Source of the DNA: Tribonema minus
Lineage: Eukaryota; Sar; Xanthophyceae; Tribonematales; Tribonemataceae
Length of the DNA stretch: 64,000 nt
Assembly: GCA_017506865.1 (NCBI GenBank)
Contig: JAFCMP010000531.1
Coordinates: 434,001-498,000, forward strand
Direction: 5' to 3'
Made by a program: the position numbers and the translations under genes. The notes below the pieces were generated by a model. The model was not told where the DNA came from. It was given only the letters and a program-made list of their open reading frames with translations, and ran no database searches. Below, piece by piece: positions 34,316 through 46,817 of the stretch. Position 1 is the first letter of the stretch. The number at the start of each line of letters is the position of its first letter.

Positions 34316-37031
34316 AGGAGCGGGCACGGGTGGCGCGTCAGATATGACGCCACGCATATCGAACGACAAGGCGCAATGGTTGACTGGGTACTACCGCAAG
34401 AACTGCGATCTGTGCTGCAGCAGGAAGCTCAAGTGCGACGGTCAGGGCTCGCCGTGCTCTCAGTGCGCAAAGAAGGGCGTGCAGTGCGTGTACAGGTGAG
34501 CGGGGCATTGAAAGTGCAGCGCTGCTCAGCAGGCGGCGCACAGAAGCAGCAGCCCTCCGCTGCAGATCACTTGCTCAGCGCTTTTGGTGGTCGCTTACAA
34601 CCTGCTTGCAAAGCTGGAGCGCCAAAGCACTTGCGACAGCAACAGTCTGTGCTTGTGTTGCTGGCATATGTGGTGATTTACTGCTCCCTCAGAACAGCTG
34701 TTAGTCGGGCAGGATGAGGTGGACATGGCAGTTTACCTTTGTCAAGCGGAAACATTTGCTTTTTTGACAAATTAGATTTTCTTTTTTAGTGAGCTCTTTG
34801 GTTCAGTTCAAGTTGAAGTTGAAGGCGTGGATGCGACAGCGCACTTTGGCATCTTGCTGATGTCCTGCTTGCACTCTCAACTCTGCGCACAGTCGGTGCA
34901 TGGTTCGCCTGAAGAGGACTCGTTCAGCTGAACAACCGGAACATGGCATGTGACAAGTGTCCATCCGAAGGGCATCCTTTCAGCCGTTTCATTCCTTTCG
35001 GTCCGCACCACTTTGATGGGAGGGCTTTCAAGTTTTGTAATGTAGCATCAGCTGCTTGTGGTGCTTCAAATCAATTCCCACAACGATGGCGCGTGAGCAA
35101 ATACCACCGCCGCTCAGCACGCTGCGTGCACAACGGCTGCGCGCCATGGCACCAAACGCTCCCTGCACCCCTCGTACCCCCCTCCTCCGTCTGCAGCCTC
35201 AAGGCACGCGTGGGCCCCAAGCCGCGCAACATGAGCATGGACCTCAGGGCAGCGCTCATGCGCGGCTCCGCGCCAGCGCTCCGCACGTACGCCCTCGACA
35301 GCAGCCAGCCGCAGACGAAGTACATACCCTCGCGCGCCCCCACGTCGCCCCTGCAAGCCCCCGAGCAGCGCATGCAGCAGCAGCAGCTCCCCTCTGTGCA
35401 CGACATGCTCGCGAGGCTGGGCGATCAGCCCGCCGCGCTGCCTCCGTCGCCGGTGTTCTCCGGCGCGCGCAGCGGCAAGCCGAGCGACACGCAGACGGTG
35501 GCTGATGCAGCGGCGGCAATAGTGGGCCTCGGCGGCAGCGGCGGCGGCAGACGCGGCAGCAGAAGCTTCAGCGGCGGCGGCGGCGGCGGCGGTAGCGACT
35601 TCAGCAGCGGCGATGGCAGCAGCCGCAGCGGGCCCGTGCTGCTGCGTGGGCACCTGAGCGAGCCTGCCATGCCGTCCACGTCGCCCATGACCAGCCTGGG
35701 TTTGCCTCATGGAACCCAGTTCAAGCGGCACCGCACGGACTCGCCGGTCGCGGCGCGCGCGCGCAGCAGGGGGGGCGGCAGCGCTGATGCGGGGGGTTCC
35801 AGCTGGGGGGACGCGGCGCAGCAGCAGCAGCAGCAGCAGCGCTTCCACCGCGCCGCCGCCGCGCCGCTGCACGCAGAGCAGCAGCAGCAGCAGCTGCGCC
35901 CCCCGCTGTCGTCCCCTCCGACTCAGTGCTCAGTGTCGCCGCAGCGCGCGTCGCCGACGGCGCCGCCGCTGCCGAGCCCGCCGCGCCTCGACGCGCTGCC
36001 GCCGCTCGCTGCGATGAAGCGGTCGTCGCGCGGCCAGGCGCAGGCCGCAGCTGCGGCGCAGAGCATGGAACAGCAAGTACAGATGCAGCTGCCTGCGCAG
36101 CACCTGGGCGTAGATGCGCGGCAGCAGTGGGAGCAGCAGCGGCGGTGGCGCCAGCAGCAGGAGGAGGAGAGTGGAGGCGGCAGCGAGCAGCAGGGCCACG
36201 GCTCAGGAAGGGCGGATTCTATCGGGATGCTGTCGGACATGCTCGTGACGCTGGCGCAGCTAAAGGTATGTATGCAAGTCACTTCTTTCGGGATGCTTTA
36301 GCGTTGAGTTGATTGAGTCCACGAGGGTAGTTCGACCGCCTCCTCTCAGGACACCTTTGATGAGCATAGTTGCAAGACCGGACGCGGGGGAAGTGCTACT
36401 TGCTTACGTCAGTGCATACTTCAAATTTGAAGTACAAGATGCACACTGTCTGTCAGTCCACATCCTGCAGTAGTCGCACGTAAGACCTTCAGTTCGCAAT
36501 GTCAAAATGTTGCAGTATTATGTGATAACAACATCTGCTTTGTTCGCTCCGGCTCCAGCATCTGTTAGCAAGTTGGCCGCCATCATCAAGCGACGCTTGC
36601 TTCAAGGGCTTTGGACCTTTGGAAAACATCTTGAGGCGTAGACCGCATGATACCAGCTTAGGGCATGATGAGACGATGCTGCTGCTTATTTGTGTAGTCT
36701 GCACGCTGATCACGCACTGGAAGTGTCAGAACAGTATTGGTGCCCTTGACAGTGGTCAGCCTTGAAGCAATGCCCCATTCTGCTGAGTCTACACACCGGT
36801 CTTCAAGTACCGTATGAGCGTCATGCTGTTTTCAAGCACTGTGCAGCAGTAGCTGCCAAGCCTGGAGTCCAAGCAAGCGTTGCAAGGCGTGCATGCGCCA
36901 CTGCAGTTGCTGCAAGCCTCTCAAATTGAGTTCGCTGTGCCATGTTCAAACACTAACAGGAGGAAGGGCGGACAGAGGAGGTGCAGGAACAGCTGCTAGC
37001 CATGCACAGCGCAGGGTTTGTAACAGATGAG
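33591..37031 (+). CDS. Zn2Cys6 (Gal4-type) transcription factor, 3' end unresolved
   Basis: This is a likely sequence-specific nuclear transcription factor. Exons 33591-34495, 35197-36265 and 36960-37031 join in phase (2, then 0). Residues 272-299 read CDLCCSRKLKCDGQGSP then CSQCAKKGVQC, an exact C-x2-C-x6-C-x6-C-x2-C-x6-C binuclear zinc cluster. Across the splice the chain continues SLKARVGPKPRN, like the linker that follows fungal zinc clusters. The N-terminal part is Gln-rich with an Ala run before the zinc cluster. The second exon is rich in Gly, Ser, Gln and Pro, as activation domains often are. Exon 3 codes EEGRTEEVQEQLLAMHSAGF. A phase-compatible last exon may run from 37419 to a TAG at 37561, but nothing confirms it. 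The start could instead be the upstream in-frame ATG at 33522. Confidence 0.75.
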
Positions 37032-39717
37032 GTGAGCGGCAGTTCAAGCCCTAACCCTAGCCCTAGTAATGAAGGACGTAGTACATGAGCACACACACTT
37101 GCTGCAGTGCTCTGGTATATCTGACTGAGAAGTACACGCGTGTGGTCAGCATACACGGACCCATGCTCACCAGCGTCCGAGTGAGTCACTTTGATACTCT
37201 GATTACTGCACGGCTTCGCATCGCAAACGCGCCAGGGCATGGTAACTCATAACAACATAACGTGGCGCAGCTTTCAACACATTGAAATCAGTGGTAGCTA
37301 CAGGATGGAGTAGCACATGGGACAAATAACATGCAAATCATTTCATCCCGCCACACTTCTGCCGTTGCAACAGGTGCTGTCCACCAGCCTAAATTCGACA
37401 TTTGTCTTTTTCAGTGGTCTTCATGCATCACATTCTTTCAATGCGTTGTGGAAGCCGACGGTCTTAGGTACCAAGGCCGTCTCTTCTTTGCACGTAGACA
37501 TGCCTTTATACTGCCAGCTGGACCCAATGGCCATGATCCCCTTTGCGTAGCCACTGTCTAGCACTCCCGTGACCACAGTAGTGGAGAAGTTTGCACGCGG
37601 CCGATGTGCATACTCATGTGTAGGCATGCAGGAACCGGCTGAAAAAAAGCTGTGTAGTGTGTGGCAGCATCCATGTTGGCATCACAGTTGAAAGCTGTGG
37701 ATTACTGAATGCACAGCAATGCTGTGTAAGCTTTTCATTCTATGTGAAACAGTGTCAATCACCAGCAAGCATGTGCAGTCTGCAGCATGGCAGCCATTGG
37801 GTTTGCCTGGAATCTGACAAGCCCATGCTCTCTTGCATGGACAACACTTCCTACTTGTTAATGGTGGCTTACACTATCACTGCCACGCGTTGCCCACTAC
37901 CCTGCAGTTCTGCGAAATGCAGTTTCGGAGTATGAAGGAGACCACCACCGTCACCGCGCCCAGCCACGGCGCACGTAAAGCGTCCAACACATGACAGTCT
38001 GTCAAACTTGTACCGCAGACAGCTCGAGACCGAAACATACACCTTTTATTTTCACACGGCCGACAAGTGCGCGCCACCTTGTGCCTCACACGCGGGGGCG
38101 CTGCCTGGTGTGGATTGGAGCAGCCACCACGGTGCCGAGCGCTGCTGCTGCTGTTGAGCGCTGCTGCTGCTGCGGACACCGTATAAACGTTGCGCCTCGT
38201 GACGCAAGCGGCAGCTGAAGTTACGGCCAGTGCCTCGCGACCGTGCGGCCCCCATTGTCTGTGCCGTGGTTTCAGCGGTGTGTGTATTCAGAGCGTCCCT
38301 GTCCTGTACAGCCTGGACCGCGCTCGCTGTACATTGCCAGTTGCGGTGCGGCATGCAAGAGTGCTGCACTCTCATGGTCGGCCGTTACCGTGGCCATTGG
38401 CTGAGGAAGCCATCTCGTCGATGATTGAGTAGCGTCATCCTATTCGTTTGGCTATATTAGCCCACTTTGTCCTTCCCCCCTTCCCCTCGGGCCAGCTGCC
38501 CAGGAAGTAGATGACCATCGCCATCCAGAATAATTTCCTGTCCAACAAACCCATCTTTGAATTCTGTTTGCTGGCTCTCCTGCATGCATACGCTGCCATT
38601 GTGGTTTGCTGTTGGGGTGCTGCAGTCTGCTGACACTGCTGTGTTCTGCAGCAGCCTGAGCATGCGTCATTATAGTTTTGTGCTACTTGAGTTGGTGTGC
38701 CCTTGCACCCACGTCAATGCTTTGCAGTACTTCAAGTTTGCTGTCCCCACGGGCAGAAATTGGCTTTCCATGCCGCATCATGTCACATGCCTATGCTTTT
38801 TGTGGACATGTTGTACGTATGGACTTGTATTTATAAGGGCCCAAGGGAGGCCGGGTTGCCTATGCAATCGGAAAAGCTTGCGTCAACGCAGCAGCCTAGT
38901 CTGCGCTGTGACATGTTGCACCCGCTTCCATGATGACTTCAATCACTTAAAAAATGATCAGCAAACTCTCAGTTTTGATCTCAGGTCAACATCAGCTGTG
39001 TCTACATGCATTTCTGGCAAATTTTCTGCCGCCTCTGGTCTGCTTGCATCAGCAATTGCTTCAGCATTCTGTGCAATTTGCAGGTTTACTGCTGCAATCA
39101 AGGTTTGCTCAGCTGGAGCTGAAGGCGACGCTGACTGTGTACAGTCGTAAGCAGCCAGTTCCTTCAGCTCAGAAATCCATGCTCAAAGAGCCATAGCACT
39201 GCCGTGAATACGCTCAGCTCTTGAGCAGTGCTCCGCATGGCATGTTATGACCATATCAAGAGAGACCGGACAGGTGTATGAGGGCGTAGTGGGAGGCGTT
39301 ATTTCATGGGCAATGTCGTTTGGAGGTGATCGTCCACGCGCAATGAGTCATTGACAAAACTCAAATTTGTGACAAGAATGCATGAAGGATTTGGTCAAGC
39401 TTAACATCCATTCAACTTAGCTCTTGGCGAGAAAACAGGAAAAGCAAAAAATCTAGGCCTTGAGCGGTGCCTCATGAGGCCTCAATACAGTCTAGGTACT
39501 TGATCCGCCCCACCAAGACGTTCACCACCCCCAACTGCTCAAAACTTCAACAAATATGGCCAAACTTCAGCTCACAAACTTCAACTATCATAGGCGCGCG
39601 GTGATAGACACCAGCGCCAGCCGCCAACAAATTACACACCCATTTCTTCGGCGAGCTTGCTGGGCAGCAAACCAAGCATACCGTTGCGGTGAGGGCGAGC
39701 AAATCTACGCGAACAAA
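37032..39717. other. Mostly unassigned stretch
   Basis: The first part may hold the remaining exon of the zinc-cluster gene (37419-37561). A CCCTAA-like block lies near 37051-37068. A plus-strand frame at 38557-39150 is open for 197 codons but shows no motif, and its composition resembles intron. I see nothing else that I can support. Confidence 0.35.
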
Positions 39718-41322
39718 ATGGATCCATCCGAGCAAGGGGGGCTTGGGGAGGTCTCTGCTGGCGGAGGAGGCAATGACCCAGACCGTGCTGGCGCGGCACT
39801 ACCCAAAGAGGCTCAGGTGGCGCAAAAGCGGCTTAAAGCTGCGGAGCGTGGGGATGTCAGCGTGGACACGCTTCTGCTCATCTTCACATTCATGGCGCAG
39901 AACCATATGCTGCCGAAGGAAGCCTGGAGCCTGTGCAAGCCCATGCACCAAAAGGTGAAGCCGTTCGCTCATATGATCCTCGAAGGCCCGTGGTCTCCGG
40001 CTACCGCTGCCGGAGCCTTCGCCAGCAGAATCGTCGTCCACGTTGAGCTGCGGGGATCACTCGACTTCGATCCGCTGCTCGCCATGGCCCTGAGCTCGAA
40101 AGCACCCGCTACTGGTGCCGCAGACAGATTCGACGCGTTATTCAGAGATGTTGCGCTCATTACCTTGCGGGATCATGCAAGTGGGGCGTTCACGCGCATT
40201 CCACGCGCGCTGCAGGCGCTGCGCATCGTAGGGGGTGACCTCGACAAACAACGCCGCTGCTGCGTGCGCTTCTCCGCGCGACGGACTCAGGCTTTCAGCG
40301 AGATGCGCTGACGCTAGTGAAGTCGATGTCCTGGGACACGGAGACCAAGGGCCTGCCCTATTGCATAGGCGACATGCCAGCGCTGACGGAGCTCGATCTG
40401 AGTAATTGCACGGAAATAGACAGCCTGCCTGACAGCATTCGTGATTTGACCGCATTAACGATGCTCGATCTGAGCAACTGCAGCAGCCTGGTTTCTTTGC
40501 CAGACAGCATCGGCAACCTCAGCGCGTTAAAAGACCTGCGCATTGGTTGCGAGCAGCTCACGAGCCTCCCAGATACCTTCAGCAATCTGGTGTGGCTGGA
40601 GCAGCTCGAGTTATCCTGGTGCCTTCAGCTGGCAGGGCTGCCAGTGTGGCTCGGAGACCTGTCAGCTCTCAGAAAGCTGACTATCAATGTGCGATTTAGT
40701 GACAACATTGCCCTACTCCATCCGCAATCTTGTCAACCTGCAATACTTGCTTCTGGAGTACTCGCCAATTGCGACACTGCCAGAGAGCATCGGCGGTCTG
40801 GCAGCACTGACGACTCTCTGCGTTCAGTACTGTAGCGACTTTTATTGCCTGCCTGACACCATCGGCACGCTGCGGGCGCTGACGTGCCTGACGGTCACAG
40901 CATGCGATACATTCGCCGCCCTCCCGGCCGCCCTCTGCCGCCTGCCGGCGCTCACAAAGCTCGACATCAGCTACTGCCAGCAGTTCACGGCGCTGCCGAT
41001 CAACATAGGCGATATGCAAGCGCTCTCGTACCTGGATCTCGAAGGGTGCGGACAGCTGGCGGCTCTGCCGGATAGCATTGGCAACCTGCAGTCACTGTCA
41101 ACCCTCAATCTCATGCGCTGCACCCTGCTCAAAACGCTGCCGGATAGCATGGGCAACCTAGCAATGCTCAGGCTGCTATATCTAACGGATTGCGTTCAGT
41201 TGCCAAGGCTGCCAGTTGTGCTGTGGCAGTTGAAGCGGCTCGCTTGCATAAGTACAGAGGGCTGCCAAGGGCCGCTGCAACAGAGTGCAGAGGCTCTCGA
41301 GGAAAGGAACCGTTCATATTGA
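39718..41322 (+). CDS. Leucine-rich repeat protein, few or no introns, frame broken twice
   Basis: From about 40370 to 41290 the sequence codes about a dozen plant-type LRRs of 23-24 residues, with the pattern LxxLxxLxLSxCxxLxxLPDSIGxL (for example LTMLDLSNCSSLVSLPDSIG). Such repeats bind proteins. They are frequent in plant resistance proteins and in many algal proteins of unknown role. The N-terminal 180 residues (MDPSEQGGLGEV...) match no family I know; no NB-ARC, TIR or kinase motif is seen. The frame must change near 40230-40290. A 56-base GT-AG intron (gtgacctc...gactcag) would fit in phase 1, or there is a one-base indel. It must change again near 40690 (LTIN, then MCDLVTTLPYSI), where no splice fits. 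Either it is a young pseudogene or the assembly has errors. An upstream ATG at 39556 is also possible. Confidence 0.7.
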
Positions 41323-42364
41323 TGTGATTGCCGCCAGCGATTGCTCACGTAATGGCCGTGGCGTTGGTGGGCTGGGCGTGAGAGCTGAGTTGATGCCGGG
41401 ATTGCTCGCAAATAGAGAGTGTTTTGAGATCTGTCCCTTGCACGTGTGCGGAGCTGCTTTTCATGAATTGTTGCTTGTGTCAGTGCTCAGAACTACGCCT
41501 CCGGTGAGCGAGTGCACATTACGGCCTGCACACACAGCGTTCCGCATAGTGTGTTTGCGCCACTCGTGCGTCCTGGCACCTCATTCCATGATTGGACGGC
41601 GAGCTGTTGCAGTGCGTGTGCTGGTGCTGCCACAATCTGTTTGAGCGCTGACTGAAGCATGTCTTTGATGTAGTTTTATAAATGTGATCTTTTGCAACTA
41701 AAAGATATTATGTGCTTGTGTATGATGCTTGATTTGATGAACAAGGCAGGGTCCTCCAAGGAGTCGCCTGTTGTGCACCTGTTGGGGCGGCTGTGGATTT
41801 TGTTTACAAGTCAAGTATGTTTGTGTGTATTCTTATGCTGCTCTGTTTATGCAGCTCATGTAGATATACAGTGCTTGGACCGTGTAATCCTTTGTACAGG
41901 CATAGCGCGTGGGCCATGTGACAGCATATGCTGCCCGCGCTCTCAGCAATTGCCACAGTGTAGACTGTTTTGGCGCAGGGTAGCAAATCATGGCTGTTTG
42001 GCCGGGCGCCGTACGTGCCTGGGTGGCCAACTGGGCTATCGCTTGGAACAATCATGTGTTTCGTCTGTACATTAATACATTCCACAGGTTGCAGATGCCT
42101 CTGGGGTCCCCGGCTACAGGTCTCATGGGCATGCGCGTGGAACGCATCCGCAGGGCGGGCGCCTCATTTAAGTTAGGGTCAGGTAGGGGGTTCCAGCTAA
42201 ATCCTATATATCGATTAGTCAAGCAGCAGACTGACGTACAGCAACACCTGACAAAGTATCGATGACAGCGCAACGCCAATACGGGGAGGGGAGGAGCGTG
42301 CGCGCCAGCGCAAACCATCTGTCATCAAAAAAACAATTCAGCGAAATTTCTCCTCGAATGAATA
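41323..42364. other. Intergenic stretch
   Basis: This is AT-richer than its neighbours and lies between two plus-strand genes, so it should hold the 3' end of the LRR gene and the promoter of the membrane-protein gene. No motif, RNA or repeat of note was found. Confidence 0.4.
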
Positions 42365-45300
42365 ATGAATCGATGCACGCCAATGCACTTCATCACCGGT
42401 ACGCCAACAATGATGCCTCGATTGGGCGGCATGCGCCACGGCGCTGACGCTTTGACTGACGCAGTGCTGGATGCAATAGCCGATGAGGGAGGACACGATA
42501 TTGAAGCTGGAGAGCACCAGAGATTGATCGATCCTTCGTTGCATGCTGACAATGCCACGGACGCCTCACCAGAGGAGGAAGCAGGCAGTGCCACTGCCGC
42601 CAAAGTGGCTATTGATCGCGTCCATGCGGATGCGAGTGCTAGAGCGTGGAGAACCAAGGCTGCTGGCAAAGTAGCTGTGAACGCCACACCGGAAAGCGTC
42701 GCTCAAGCGAAGGAGAAGGCCGAGGCCTCCTTGGAGCTCGCAGCTGCTGCTGCGAAGGCACGCGGAGTCTCCTCCAACCTAGCTCAAGCAGCTGAGGAGC
42801 GACTGCAGCTGGCCAGCAGTTGGACGGAATACCAGCGAGCAAATGCTACAGCGGCAGCGCTCAGCGAGTCGGCCCGGAGGTAGTACATCTCAAGCAGCGA
42901 CGTGCACATGCTGACGAGACTGTGTCGTATGATGTGCTTGGCCGTTCCTGGCAGGTACATGTCAGATGCGGATCGTAGTACTATAACCTGAAGTTGTGGG
43001 AAGAGTCACTGCTCCATAGATCTGATGCGTACAGGAGCTCCGACAGACTGGAAGTCTTGCGGGGCAGCTCACACTTGAACTCTGTCCTGACTGATGTATA
43101 TTGTCGCTACATGCCGGAACGGCCCTGTTGGCGTCGGTGTTGCCGCTTGTCTGCACCGTCTTCCTCGCGCTGCGCAATCGCCTTTGCGAACTTCTCCTCT
43201 GAGACTTGAAGTTCTTGTTGCGCAAGCGTCATTGCTGACTTCGGCTCCTCCTCTGCAGAGATGCCGAGGATCGCGTCGACACGAGAAAGCCGCACGAAAT
43301 CGGCGCCATGACTCCGAGAGAGGCGTTTGAGTACCTTCGACAAGCTGCTACAAAATGGGAGAACCACTGTCGCAGACTAGCCTCCACCTTTTGGTGGCTC
43401 AACTCGGCCATCAATACGCTCATTGGCGTTGTGGGACTCCTGGTGCGTTCTTTCAGCAATCGAGTTGACTTGACAATGTGACAAAGTTGACTGACGGACT
43501 GAGTGTACTGAACACTGCTCAGGTTTTAGTGTCCGCAAGTGACTTCATGTATGCTTGTATCTGAGGATCTGCTGCAGACCAGACTCAGGAGTTTGAGCAG
43601 GTATGGCAAGTACTACGTAGTCGTCGATAGGCCAACGGACTCAGAGATGCAACTTTCGGAGTCTGAACCAATTTGAAGTACTTCTTGAAGTACGCTATCT
43701 GATTCGGTCCAGGAGTCCTGCCGGGCTCCTAGATGCAGCCTCTGAGTCAGTGCAATATGACTCATATTTCTCATGGAATGCTCCCTGCAATGCCACAAGT
43801 CGACAACGTATTGCCAGTGCCAGTGGATACTTTAGTCTTACATGCTACCGTACGGCGAACGCACGACCCAGCCAGCTGACAATTGTCAACGGCCAATGGC
43901 TCTGCTTTGCAAAATGAAATGCAGGTCACAATAGTGCCCAGCTTGCTGCCAGACAACCAAAACCCGTGGCTGCAAGCTCTGGGGGTGGTGACGATAGTGC
44001 TGGCATTCATCAAGCAGACCGTACAGGCATCGTCGACGCAGAAGACCTACGAACAGCTGGCAGATGAGTTCAGAAAGGTGAGGCCATGTGCTATAGTTAG
44101 TTGAGCGCAGAAATGGCTGCCGTCTGTGCAGTGCATGCGTTGCACGTGTACACCATCGATTCAAGTTGGCTTGAAATCAGTTGCAATGATGCTTGCACAT
44201 GCCACTGCAGTGAACAATCTGAACTCTTGAGGCCTAGGTTTTGACGCTTGTATGCTGCAGTACACCTCAAAGTATTTCAATGAGGATCAGGGTGTGATGG
44301 TGCACATTCTGAATCATCAGATGTCGGACATAATGGCATTGTGCTAGCAAGTGCTCTTGGAGATTCTAAAGATGGTAGTGCCTTCAGGTTGACATTGCAA
44401 TGTACAGAATGGGCATTGTGCTAGCAAAGCTCTTGGAGAATCTCAAAATGGTTGTGCCTTCACGTTGACAGTGCAACGTACAGAATGAGCACAATATCAT
44501 CGAGCGCTTGTGCAGTTTCATCATGCTCCTAGCGATAGCTGCTGTGAACCATATGCCTGCAACCTGATTGAGCGACACCATTGCGATGGCACTGCTGTCA
44601 AGCGCAATGCATGCAGCATGTATGTGCCTCCGTTAAGAACATGTCTGCCGGTCCTACGGAATGCGCAAGGTCAAAGATGACATGCGTCTAGAGAACGGCA
44701 GTGACTCCCGGCGGCCTCTATCAGGAGTGTTCCTAGCTCAGCCGCACTTAACTGTACAAGACTGCCCTGTGATGATGTGTAGGTATACATACGGCAGACA
44801 GAAATGCGTGCAAGTGCACACCTCTTCCTTACAAGATGTTTGCCTTGTGCCATCGTGTGTGCAGACCCAAGTACTCCTTGTGTACGCCTCTAAGTCAGAG
44901 TCGCAGGAGAGCCTGTGATGTTGAACGCAGGTCTTCAAGTTGGGCAAGCCATTGCAGACTTTGTAGGCAATGCCATCCATCTTGCGTCAGCTTACGGCTA
45001 GGGCTACTACTGCATGTATTGGCCTCAACGCCGCAGCTGCGTACACCCAACTTGTGGTAGCACCTGGCAGTTCACAATTGTGCACGGCTTGACGCTGCCC
45101 GCCACTGTCTGTAGCAGTTGCAAAATGCCGCAGGTGCAAGCATTTGCTGCAGCAGTGACGCGCGAACCAACTGCAAGCTCCCAGCTGGAGTAGTTTGCCG
45201 TCATAGTCTCTCTGCAGACGCACTTCAAGTTGTTGCGGACCCCAACCCACTGGCACCTGCCCGACCTGGAACGAGGAGCCTGAGATCATGATGAAATACT

Positions 45301-46817
45301 CAGCAACAGCTGCTGCTCGCGTGCGCATGGCACGTTGCGCTCCTCAGGCTACTATCGCAGGCGCAGGGCCACATTGCCTGGCGCACGGTGACTCCACAAT
45401 AACTTTGACAACCTCCAGTCCAACTGGTGCGTTGCCCCCCATGCAACGCCCCACCACTTCACGACTTACCCACTTCAACACTGACACACTTCAAACACTG
45501 CCCCTCTTCAACACTGATTCAGCACCTTCAACAATGACCCACTTCAACAGTGACGCACTTCAAACAATGACCCAACACTCAACATTGCACATGCGCGTGC
45601 AGATCAAGTTCCGGCTGCACTACGAGGACTCCACCATCAAGGACCACATCATGGCGCTGCAGTTCCGCGGCGGCGTGGCCGTCATGCACCCTCAAGAGCA
45701 ACACTGACCCCCCCCCCCCCCCACTTCAACACTAACTTCAACAGTGACCCACTTCAACACTGATGCACTTCAACACTGACTACAACATTGTGCACGCGCG
45801 CAGATCAAGTTCCGGCTGCACGATGAGGACTCCACCATCAAGGACCACATCACAGCGCTCCAGTTCCGCGGCGGCGTGGCTGTCATGCGCACGCTCAAGA
45901 GCAAGTACCAGCGCTACCTCGACGACCTCGATGTCCTCGAGGACCAGGTGCCCGACCTCTGCTGCTTCTGCTGGTGCTTCAAGAAGCCGCCGTCGTCGTG
46001 CGACGCCAGGGACGCCGTCGGTCCGAAACGTCAATCTCAACTTCAAGTTGAACATGCGGCCTCCTCCGGCGCCAGCGGAGCGGGGCCGCAGCAGGCTCCA
46101 AATGGTGACGGCGCCGTCGAAGATATCAGTGCTCAGTCGGGTGGGGTGCCAAGCAGCGATGCCGCTGCGCCAATGTCGACGGTGAAGGCAGCGGTCAGCA
46201 AGATGAGCACCGGCATCAGGAAGGGCGCCAAGGCGGCGCCGCAGCGCTACAGCAGCGAGGACATCGAGTCGTTTCATCGCCAGCAGCAGGAGACCCTAGA
46301 CGGTATCGGCGACGGCCTGGAATCCTTCTACCGCGTGCGCGTGCCTCTGCCGCACGCTGACATGGCCACCTCCATAGGCGGTCTGGCGACGCAGTCCAGC
46401 GGCAGCAGCACCACCACCAGCAGCAGCGGCAGCGGCAGCGGCGCGCTGCCCGCTGGCAGCGGCGCCGCCACCGGCCGCGGCACCGCTCCGCGACCGCGCC
46501 GCGCTAGCACCGGCAGTGCGCACGCTGACTTCCAGCCAAACCTCGATACCATCAAAGAGCAGGCGAGCGGCGCCAAGCGCGCTGCTGCGGCGGCCGGCGG
46601 CGGCGGCGGCAGCAGCAGCAGCGGTGAGCAACAGTCCGGCGACGCGCAGCCCGACGCGGCAGCGCCGACCGTGCAGGAGTCCTTCAAGCGCGAGGACATC
46701 ATGGCGCGGCAGAGCCTCAATAGAGGCAGTAAGGAGGGCAAGGGCGGCAGCAGCGCTCAGGGCACGGGGCCGCTGCCCGTCATGCGCCAGCTGCTGTCGC
46801 GCGGGTCTTCGAACTAG
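42365..46817 (+). CDS. Two-helix membrane protein, SLATT/DUF4231-like
   Basis: Exons 42365-42879, 43259-43442 and 43925-44077 join in phase, and 45804-46817 is a clear last exon. The part between 44261 and 45803 is only partly resolved: a 30-base exon TSKYFNEDQ near 44261 is likely, but its donor is weak. Exon 1 codes an acidic, Ala-rich coiled-coil-like region. Exons 2-3 read EAFEYLRQAATKWENHCRRL, then hydrophobic helix 1 (FWWLNSAINTLIGVVGLLVTI), then helix 2 (WLQALGVVTIVLAFIKQTV), then QKTYEQLADEFRK. This arrangement resembles SLATT/DUF4231 domains, which form two-helix membrane effectors in bacteria and occur in algae and fungi with unknown roles. The last exon has IKFRLHDEDSTIKDHITALQ, a Cys patch (CCFCWCF) and a Ser/Gly/Ala-rich tail. 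The start may be 42410. Confidence 0.65.
44330..44490 (+). repeat. Two-copy tandem repeat in the membrane-protein gene
   Basis: A block of about 76-80 bases beginning attgtgctagcaa and ending cagaatgggc/cagaatgagc is present twice. The boundary between copies carries the acceptor-like gccttcag and codes DIAMYRMGIVLAKLLENLK. It may be a duplicated exon edge, but I cannot place it in the gene model. Confidence 0.6.
45465..45800 (+). repeat. CTTCAACACTGA minisatellite flanking a pseudo-exon
   Basis: Units of acttcaacactgac and variants occur about ten times at 45465-45580 and several times again at 45722-45790. The array is split by a copy of the following exon's start (45603-45707). A C run (about 45707-45722) sits between. 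All of it is intronic. Confidence 0.85.
45590..45707 (+). pseudogene. Pseudo-exon: frameshifted copy of the last-exon start
   Basis: Acceptor plus 105 bases (IKFRLHYEDSTIKDHI...FRGGVAVM) duplicate the start of the real exon at 45804, 201 bases downstream, with fewer than ten differences. A two-base deletion after GVAVM shifts the frame to HPQEQH and a TGA at 45705. The acceptor AG is intact, so the splicing machinery could still choose it, giving a truncated protein. Confidence 0.85.

Noticed and set aside
38557-39150. 197-codon plus-strand open frame
   Set aside because: It has no motif, is rich in Cys/Ser/Leu like translated intron, and no splice partners give a recognisable protein.
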